From Myxococcales bacterium (GTDB lineage Bacteria > Myxococcota_A > UBA9042 > GCA-2863065), in assembly GCA_018780435.1 (NCBI GenBank), contig JADMJS010000168.1, positions 1-37,755 of the forward strand: a stretch of DNA of 37,755 nt. The letters are read 5' to 3'. Position 1 is the stretch's first letter. Each line of letters begins with the position of its first letter. The notes under the pieces were generated by a model. That model saw only the letters and a list, made by a program, of their open reading frames with translations. It was not told the DNA's origin and searched no databases. A program made the translations under genes and the position numbers. Of the stretch, positions 32,263 to 37,755 are shown in pieces.

Positions 32263-32748
32263 ATGAATACAGCCCCCGTGCGCGTCCTCATGGTCTGTCT
32301 CGGCAACATCTGCCGGTCCCCCCTCGCTGAAGGTATCCTGAAGGCCCAAGCGGCGGTCCGCGGCGCCGCGGTGGTGGTCGACTCGGCCGGGATCTCGAAC
32401 TACCACGAAGGCGAGCCGCCCCACCGCGGCTCCATCGACATCGCACGGGAGCGGGGCCTTCCCATCGACGACCAACGGTCGCGGCCCGTGCGGCCCAGCG
32501 ACTTCCATGACTTCGACTGGCTGCTGGCGATGGACACGTCCAACAAGAACGCGCTCCTGCACATGGCGCCGCCGGGCTTCGACCGGAGCCGGGTGAAGCT
32601 GCTGCTCGACTTCGCGGAGTTCGGGCCCCGGGACGTCCCGGATCCCTACTACACGGGCGGCTTTGGCGAGGTGTTCGACCTCATCGCGGCGGGGTGTGCG
32701 GGGTTCCTGGACCACCTCGGGGTTGCGCCCGCCGGATCCCCTTCCTAG
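32263..32748 (+). CDS. Low molecular weight protein tyrosine phosphatase
   Basis: The 161-residue cytosolic phosphatase has the P-loop VCLGNICRS (Cys12, Arg18) and the general-acid region DVPDPYYTGG with its catalytic Asp, both at their usual places. Such enzymes remove phosphate from tyrosine residues, often on polysaccharide-export kinases, or from arginine. The frame begins at 32200 inside the CAP gene, but the ATG at 32263 with GGAG 6 nt before it gives the normal N-terminus. It is 31 nt after the CAP gene and probably in the same operon. No tyrosine kinase was seen in the window. Confidence 0.95.
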   Translation: MNTAPVRVLMVCLGNICRSPLAEGILKAQAAVRGAAVVVDSAGISNYHEGEPPHRGSIDIARERGLPIDDQRSRPVRPSDFHDFDWLLAMDTSNKNALLHMAPPGFDRSRVKLLLDFAEFGPRDVPDPYYTGGFGEVFDLIAAGCAGFLDHLGVAPAGSPS

Positions 32749-32839
32749 CTTTCGCTTTCCTGCCCGCGCCCGGCGCGTGCCCCCACAAGCAAGTCGTGCC
32801 CGGCGCTCCCACCGCGAGTCGCCGCGCAAAGGAACCGTC

Positions 32840-33754
32840 GTGTTCAGCCGCGTCCGTACGTTCATCTGGGCTCTCTTGATATCCATGGCGCTGACTGGCG
32901 TCGCGAGCGCCAACGCGGCCTCCTTTGAGACTGAACACTTCCGCTTCGTGTATGCGCCCGAGCGCCCAGCGATGGCCCAGGAGCTCGCCGCTCTGGCCGA
33001 GCCGACCTTCGGCGACGTCACGCGGCAGCTCGGCGCCCTTGGGACGCTCGAGCTCCCCAAGATCGAGGTGCGTATCGCCCATTCGGACGAGGAGTTCGTG
33101 GCGGCGATGCCGTCGGGGCGCAACATCGAATGGGCGGCGGGCGTCGCGTTCCCGCGCCTCGCCATCATCGTGATGCGGATCAGCGGGACCACGCGCTTTG
33201 AGGTCGCCGACGTGTTCAAGCACGAGATCTCACACGTGGTCCTCGGCTGGGCGACCGGTCACGCCGACCTGCCCCACTGGTTCATGGAAGGTGTGGCCGT
33301 CCATCAGGCGGGCGAGCGCCTCGCCGAACGGTGGCAAAAGACCGCCATGGCGACGCTCACGGACAGCTTGCCGCCGATGAACACCCTCGTGGATGGTTTT
33401 CCCGCCGACGGCACGCAGGCCGACTTCGCGTACGCGCAGTCGACGGCCTTCGTAGGCTACCTCATCGGTCGCGCCGGCTGGCCCGCCATCCGGACCCTAG
33501 TCGCAAAGCTCCGAGACGGTGCGGCGTTCGACGACGCCGTGGGGTCGACGTGGGGCGTCCCGATCGCCACGCTCGAAGCGGACTTCCGAGAGCAGGTCGG
33601 CACCTCGGCGTCGTGGATCCCAATCCTCTTCGGCTCGACGGTGCTCACCGCGCTCGCGGGGGTGGCCTTCAGCGTGCTCGCCGTGCGCAAACGCCGTGCC
33701 CGGAAAGAGCGACAAGCGCGCATGAACGACCCGCTCGACGACGAATACGCATGA
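32840..33754 (+). CDS. Secreted HExxH metalloprotease (peptidase MA-like)
   Basis: The 304-residue protein has a signal peptide (VRTFIWALLISMALTGVASA). The zinc-protease motif is HEISHVVLGWA (His128, Glu129, His132), with a downstream ligand Glu in HWFMEGVAVH. The early FETEHFRFVYAP is typical of the peptidase MA family. A C-terminal membrane helix (about 264-285) followed by a basic tail should keep it at the inner membrane with the catalytic domain outside. The GTG at 32840 is chosen because AAAGGA lies 6 nt before it; the upstream part of the frame overlaps the phosphatase gene. The substrate is unknown. Confidence 0.9.
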   Translation: MFSRVRTFIWALLISMALTGVASANAASFETEHFRFVYAPERPAMAQELAALAEPTFGDVTRQLGALGTLELPKIEVRIAHSDEEFVAAMPSGRNIEWAAGVAFPRLAIIVMRISGTTRFEVADVFKHEISHVVLGWATGHADLPHWFMEGVAVHQAGERLAERWQKTAMATLTDSLPPMNTLVDGFPADGTQADFAYAQSTAFVGYLIGRAGWPAIRTLVAKLRDGAAFDDAVGSTWGVPIATLEADFREQVGTSASWIPILFGSTVLTALAGVAFSVLAVRKRRARKERQARMNDPLDDEYA

Positions 33755-33881
33755 CGAAAGGGACGGTCGCGGAGGGAGCCAAAAAACTCCTTTCGAGCAA
33801 GATGGAAGGGCCGATACCGCCTCCTAGCTGAACTACGCGCCCAAGGGGCGCCGTCATGCCCCATTGGGAGGTCGACCGCTC
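33755..33881. other. Short intergenic region with a tRNA-like 5' fragment
   Basis: This 127-nt gap lies between the metalloprotease and an unknown gene. On the minus strand, 33842-33821 reads GGGCGCGTAGTTCAGCTAGG and on, like the acceptor stem, linker and D-arm of a tRNA. The remaining tRNA parts and a matching 3' acceptor are missing. A small hairpin GCGCCC-AAG-GGGCGC overlaps it (33837-33851). Confidence 0.3.
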
Positions 33882-34466
33882 ATGCCTGCAAGTATGTACC
33901 GAGAGCCATCATCGGAAGTGAAAAAGGTCGGTAGCGCGTTCATTCAGGACAACGGCCAACTGACGCGGACGGCGCCGGGGTCAACCGGCAATTTTCTCTT
34001 CACGGAGGTAGGCGCTGGCGTGAAGCCGATGGTCCTCATCGGCAGTAAGCCGGACGTGATCGCGTGGCTTGAGAGCTGGCCCGGGCGCGGCATCGAGAAC
34101 CGCATCAGCTCCCTCCCGGAGATCTACATGAGCGTGCAGCCCTATCGCCCGGGCGCGCGTTTCATCGGCCTCTTCCCCGTGCAGGCGGCGGTTCAGGCGA
34201 TCGTGGAGGGCATCGCCTCGTTCGCACCGGGATCAGCCCTCACGGACCTCGTAGGTGGGGTCAAGGATCTGAAGGGTGCCATCGAGTTCAGCCGCGGCGG
34301 CGCCATGAGCAGCGTCTACTCGACGAGCAAAGCGCCCCCCGGTCCGAATCCGGGGACGCTCTACGTACGCTTCCACTATCTCGGCGGCGCCCACGATACC
34401 AAGGTCGGTGAGCGCTTCCTCGCGTGGTCGGCCGCCGCTGAGATCGTCCGGCGCGTCGTCGCCTGA
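33882..34466 (+). CDS. Hypothetical protein, about 194 residues
   Basis: I do not recognise this protein. The ATG at 33882 follows GGGAGGT with a spacing of about 9 nt; a TTG at 33864 and an ATG at 33894 are alternatives. The product has no signal peptide or strong membrane helix. A moderately hydrophobic stretch (ARFIGLFPVQAAVQAIVEGI, about 108-127) may be a buried or amphipathic helix. The last third is beta-rich (GTLYVRFHYLGGAHDTKVGE) and ends in a helix ending IVRRVVA. GC content and codon use match its neighbours. It converges with the rhomboid gene, whose stop is 14 nt away. Confidence 0.72.
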   Translation: MPASMYREPSSEVKKVGSAFIQDNGQLTRTAPGSTGNFLFTEVGAGVKPMVLIGSKPDVIAWLESWPGRGIENRISSLPEIYMSVQPYRPGARFIGLFPVQAAVQAIVEGIASFAPGSALTDLVGGVKDLKGAIEFSRGGAMSSVYSTSKAPPGPNPGTLYVRFHYLGGAHDTKVGERFLAWSAAAEIVRRVVA

Positions 34467-34480
34467 CGGACTGCGTCCAC

Positions 34481-35338
34481 TCATCCGCCGCTGAGAAGAT
34501 CCTTGGCCCAGAGCGCGCCGCGCGCGATGGCCGCGGCGGACAGCAGCGCCGTAGCGACGCCCAGCGCCGCGCCGAGTGCGGGGAGCTTCGGGTAGAGCCG
34601 CACGCGATGCTCCGGCAGCAGCCACGCGAAGAGGCCGCCAGCCACGAAGCCACCGAAGTGAGCGGCGTGGTTGATGGGCAGGATGAAGCCGATGGCGATA
34701 CCGCCGACGATCCAGCCGCCATACATCCGAAGCGATTCCCGATCGCGCACGTGCCACGCGTTCATCATGATGACGCCGAGTAGACCGAAGACGGACGCCG
34801 ACGCGCCCGCCGTAATGGTGGCCGGCGCGAGGAAGTGGCTCGCGAGGAAGCCCGAGATCCCGGTCAGGACAAAGACGGCGACGGTGAGCCCCGCCCCATA
34901 ACCCGCCTGGACCCGTGGGCCGAGCTGCGCCAGCGCGCTGCCATTGAAGCCTAGATGTAGAATCCCGAAGTGGAGGAAGCTCGGGACGACGAGCCGCCAC
35001 CAGTGCCCATCGGCAAAGGGATCGAGACCGGGGATGCTCGTGAGCGCGCCCAGGAGCACGGCAGCCTCGGCGTCGCCTCGCAGCAGATAGGACGTGACGG
35101 AGAAGTCCGGCTGCTTCCCGAGTGCGAAGAGCGGCGCCGCGAACAGAAACACGAGCACGCCCAGGATCGTGGTGGAGACGTTCCACTCCTCACCGGGGCG
35201 CGACGCCGCGCCCTTGGAGGGCCGAAGCGCCGCCACCGCACGTCGAAAGGCCGACTGCGCCGTGTTGCAGTGCGGGCACATGGCGTCCTGTTTCGGGACC
35301 CACCCACCACACTGATGGCAGCGGTTGAACCGGCTCAC
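34481..35338 (-). CDS. Rhomboid intramembrane protease with zinc ribbon
   Basis: This 285-residue membrane serine protease begins with a zinc-ribbon CHQCGG...CPHC (about residues 6-25), then a membrane core. LHFGILHLGFNGSALAQLG is the structural motif before the active site. GASASVFGLLGV has the catalytic Ser, and INHAAHFGGFVAG has the catalytic His. It should cut substrates within or near the membrane. The start is GTG at 35338, seven nt after the leuS stop, so it is in an operon with leuS. I see no clear ribosome site. The frame runs further upstream as a shadow of leuS. The N-terminal ribbon is a common addition in bacterial rhomboids. Confidence 0.92.
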   Translation of the reverse strand: MSRFNRCHQCGGWVPKQDAMCPHCNTAQSAFRRAVAALRPSKGAASRPGEEWNVSTTILGVLVFLFAAPLFALGKQPDFSVTSYLLRGDAEAAVLLGALTSIPGLDPFADGHWWRLVVPSFLHFGILHLGFNGSALAQLGPRVQAGYGAGLTVAVFVLTGISGFLASHFLAPATITAGASASVFGLLGVIMMNAWHVRDRESLRMYGGWIVGGIAIGFILPINHAAHFGGFVAGGLFAWLLPEHRVRLYPKLPALGAALGVATALLSAAAIARGALWAKDLLSGG

Positions 35339-35345
35339 AGCGAGG

Positions 35346-37755
35346 TCACGACACCACGAAGGAGACCATCTTCCCGGGTACGACGACGATCTTTCGGATG
35401 GTCTTGCCCTCAAGGTGCTTCTGGACGTTCGGGTTACCGAGCGCCATGGCTTCGAGCTCGGCCGAGGTGGCGTTCGGGGCCGCCTCGAAGGTCGCGCGGA
35501 GCTTCCCGCCGACCTGAACGGCGTAGCCGACGACGTTGTCGACGAGCAAGGCCTCGTCCCACGTCGGCCACGACGCCTTGGCGATACTGGGCGCGTGTCC
35601 GAGGCGCTCCCAGAGTTCTTCGCCGAGGTGGGGCGCGAACGGCGCCACGATCTGCGCGAAGGGCTCGGCGATCTCACGGGAGAGCGTCTCGCCGCGCGTG
35701 GCCTCGTTGAGGAGCTCCATCATGGCCGCGATCGCGGTGTTGAAGCGGAGCTTCTCGATGTCGTCGGTGACCTTCTTCACCGTGCGGTGCAGGCGCCTGC
35801 GGAGACCGTCTTCGGCCGACGTGTCGACGATGGGCTTTCCGTAGAGCGCCCACATGCGGTCGACGAAGCGCTTGGTGCCCCGGAGACCGTCGGTGGACCA
35901 CGGCTTCACCTCTTCGAGCGGCCCCATGAACATCTCGTAGAGGCGGAAGGCGTCAGCGCCAAAACGGGTGAGCATGTCGTCGGGGTTGATGACGTTGCCA
36001 CGCGACTTGCTCATCTTCACGCCGTCTTCACCGAGGATCATGCCCTGGTGGACGAGCTTCGCGAAAGGCTCGGGCGTCGACACGTGGCCCTCGTCGTAGA
36101 GGACCTTGTGCCAGAAGCGCGCGTAGAGGAGGTGGAGCACCGCGTGTTCGGAGCCGCCGACGTAGAGGTCGACCGGCATCCAGTACTTCTCCTTCTCGGC
36201 GTCCCAGGCGGCCTCCGTGTTGTGCGGGTCGATGTAGCGGAGGTAATACCAGCACGAGCCGGCCCACTGGGGCATCGTGTTGGTCTCGCGCTGCCACACC
36301 TTGCCGTTCTCATCGGTCCGCTTGAGCCAGGCCTCTCCGGCGCGGGACAGTGGGGGCTCGCCCCGATCGTTCGGCCGATACTGCTCCACCTCGGGCAGGA
36401 GCACCGGAAGGTCGCTCTCCGGGACCGGCTGCACGGTCGACATGTCCTCGTCGAGCCAAACCGGGAAGGGCTCGCCCCAATAACGCTGCCGGCTGAAGAG
36501 CCAGTCACGCAGCTTGAAGTTCACCGTGCCGTGGCCGATTCCCTTCTCGCCGAGCCAGGCGATCATGGCCTCTTTGGCCGCCGGGGTGGCGAGGCCGGTG
36601 ATGAAGCCCGAGTGGATCGAGACGCCATCGCCGGTGTAGCCGATGTTGTCGCCGTCGGGCGCTTGCACCACCTCGAGGACGGGGAGGTCGAAGGCGCGGG
36701 CGAACTCAAGGTCGCGCGTGTCGTGGCCCGGGACGGCCATGATGGCGCCCGTGCCGTAGGTCGCGAGCACGTAGTCCGCGATCCAGACCGGGACCTGAGC
36801 GCCGCTGGCGGGGTTGACCGCGTAAGCGCCCGTGAACACACCGGTCTTCTCTTTGTTCAGCTCGGTACGGGAGAGATCGCTCTTGCGCGACGCCTCCTCC
36901 ACGTAGGCCGCCACCGCGGCGCGCTGGGCGTCGGTCGTGAGCGTCGCGACGAGTGGGTGCTCCGGCGCGAGGACCATATACGTCGCGCCGAAGAGCGTGT
37001 CCGGCCGCGTCGTGAAGACGGTGACGGAGGCGTCGTGGTTGGCCAGGTCGAAACGGACCTCCGCGCCGGTGGACCGCCCGATCCAGTTCTTCTGCATCTC
37101 AAGCGTGCCGGACGGCCAGTCGCAGAGATCGAGGTCGGTGAGCAGGCGCTCAGCGTACCGCGTGATGCGCAGCACCCACTGCCGCATCATCTTTCGGTAG
37201 ACGGGGTGATTGCCGCGGTCGGAGGTGCCTTCGGGCGTCACTTCTTCGTTGGCGAGCACCGTCCCGAGCGCGGGACACCAGTTCACAGGCTGCTCGCTCT
37301 GATAGGCGAGGCCGCGCTTCCAGAGCTGCAGGAAGATCCACTGAGTCCACTTGTAGTAGCCGGGATCGGTCGTGTCGACGACGCGGTCCCAATCGTAGGA
37401 GAACCCGAACGACTTGAGCTGCCGGGTGAAGGTCTCGATGTTCTTCTGCGTCGTGATGGCCGGGTGCGTGCCGGTGTCGAGCGCGTACTGCTCGGCCGGG
37501 AGCCCGAAGGCGTCGAAGCCCATCGGGTGCAGCACGTTGAAGCCGCGTGCCCACTTGTAGCGAGCGATGATGTCGGTCGCCGTGTAGCCTTCCGGGTGAC
37601 CCACGTGGAGTCCGGCGCCTGACGGGTACGGGAACATGTCGAGGGCGTAGAACTTCGGCTTGTCGAAGCGGTCTTCGGCCCGGAAGGTCTTGTTTTCATC
37701 CCAGAATCGCTGCCACTTGGCCTCGATCTCGGTATAGGGAAAACCGCGTTGTTCC
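35346..37755 (-). CDS. leuS: Leucyl-tRNA synthetase (5' end beyond window)
   Basis: LeuRS charges tRNA-Leu. The protein has the class I motifs [12 protein letters not shown] (HIGH) and KMSKSRGN (KMSKS), the CP1 editing domain between them (containing the threonine-rich [12 protein letters not shown]), and an anticodon-binding C-terminus ending SFVVS. The frame does not start at the internal ATG near 37637. It continues to the window edge, and the translated edge sequence [20 protein letters not shown] is the normal LeuRS N-terminus. Only a few codons including the start are missing. It is transcribed together with the rhomboid gene. The antisense frame on the plus strand is a shadow. Confidence 0.96.
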   Translation of the reverse strand, partial: EQRGFPYTEIEAKWQRFWDENKTFRAEDRFDKPKFYALDMFPYPSGAGLHVGHPEGYTATDIIARYKWARGFNVLHPMGFDAFGLPAEQYALDTGTHPAITTQKNIETFTRQLKSFGFSYDWDRVVDTTDPGYYKWTQWIFLQLWKRGLAYQSEQPVNWCPALGTVLANEEVTPEGTSDRGNHPVYRKMMRQWVLRITRYAERLLTDLDLCDWPSGTLEMQKNWIGRSTGAEVRFDLANHDASVTVFTTRPDTLFGATYMVLAPEHPLVATLTTDAQRAAVAAYVEEASRKSDLSRTELNKEKTGVFTGAYAVNPASGAQVPVWIADYVLATYGTGAIMAVPGHDTRDLEFARAFDLPVLEVVQAPDGDNIGYTGDGVSIHSGFITGLATPAAKEAMIAWLGEKGIGHGTVNFKLRDWLFSRQRYWGEPFPVWLDEDMSTVQPVPESDLPVLLPEVEQYRPNDRGEPPLSRAGEAWLKRTDENGKVWQRETNTMPQWAGSCWYYLRYIDPHNTEAAWDAEKEKYWMPVDLYVGGSEHAVLHLLYARFWHKVLYDEGHVSTPEPFAKLVHQGMILGEDGVKMSKSRGNVINPDDMLTRFGADAFRLYEMFMGPLEEVKPWSTDGLRGTKRFVDRMWALYGKPIVDTSAEDGLRRRLHRTVKKVTDDIEKLRFNTAIAAMMELLNEATRGETLSREIAEPFAQIVAPFAPHLGEELWERLGHAPSIAKASWPTWDEALLVDNVVGYAVQVGGKLRATFEAAPNATSAELEAMALGNPNVQKHLEGKTIRKIVVVPGKMVSFVVS

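Noticed and set aside
35325..37622. Open frame of 765 codons on the plus strand opposite leuS
   Set aside because: It is the antisense shadow of leuS, which has all synthetase motifs; the plus-strand product is low-complexity Arg/Val/Glu/Gly and has no ribosome site.
1..37755. Insertion sequences or prophage genes
   Set aside because: No transposase, integrase, capsid or tail gene was found; the only possible trace is the short tRNA-like fragment.

Overview
The window is GC-rich bacterial DNA, probably from an uncultured or little-studied member of the Myxococcota (former Deltaproteobacteria), possibly near the Bradymonadales/Polyangia. This is inferred from content. There are many large lipoproteins with Asp/Gly/Pro-rich linkers after the lipobox, MopE-like and Cys-rich DGNPC repeat domains, choice-of-anchor-D and LamG-type surface proteins, two Ser/Thr kinases with extracytoplasmic tails, and an FHA-sigma54 activator. 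GTG and TTG starts and 1-4 base stop/start overlaps are common. No transposase, integrase, rRNA, complete tRNA or CRISPR array was seen.

Layout. 1-2.5 kb: end of a flagellin gene, then fliD-fliS-fliT-like, with a sigma28-type promoter candidate before fliD. 2.5-7.2 kb (minus): a tightly overlapping operon of a Ser/Thr kinase with a TonB/AgmX-like outer tail, a lipoprotein, a mono-haem-type CxxCH lipoprotein and a CxxCH-bearing beta-barrel protein. 7.4-11.3 kb (plus): B12-radical SAM enzyme, family-2 glycosyltransferase, flavin reductase and glutathione peroxidase. 11.3-13.3 kb (minus): a choice-of-anchor-D lipoprotein. 13.6-19.5 kb (plus): four packed genes, namely a lipoprotein ending in Y-P-[ND]-P repeats, a two-domain VOC protein, a Cys-rich/MopE-like lipoprotein and a phospholipase-D-like lipoprotein. 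19.5-22.6 kb (plus): a LuxR-type regulator behind a near-consensus sigma54 promoter, then two more lipoproteins. 22.7-25.3 kb (minus): a second Ser/Thr kinase and a TPR-like membrane protein. 25.4-25.8 kb: three copies of an inverted intergenic repeat. 25.8-27.2 kb (plus): the FHA-sigma54 activator. 27.2-30.3 kb (minus): a CHAP/NlpC-like cysteine hydrolase and murJ. 30.5-34.5 kb (plus): a CAP-domain protein, a low-molecular-weight tyrosine phosphatase, an HExxH metalloprotease and an unknown protein. 34.5-37.8 kb (minus): a rhomboid protease and leuS, whose 5' end lies outside the window.

How it may fit together (inference). Most of the window serves the cell envelope: flagellar assembly, surface lipoproteins, peptidoglycan lipid II flipping, wall hydrolysis and membrane proteolysis. 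Regulation appears to run through phosphorylation and sigma54. The Zn-ribbon/PEGA kinase is divergent from an activator whose FHA domain would read phospho-threonine, and a strong -24/-12 promoter sits about 6 kb away before the LuxR gene. The parts most likely to be undescribed are the kinase/haem-lipoprotein/barrel operon, the lipoprotein with the aromatic-proline tail, and the repeat family in front of the activator.
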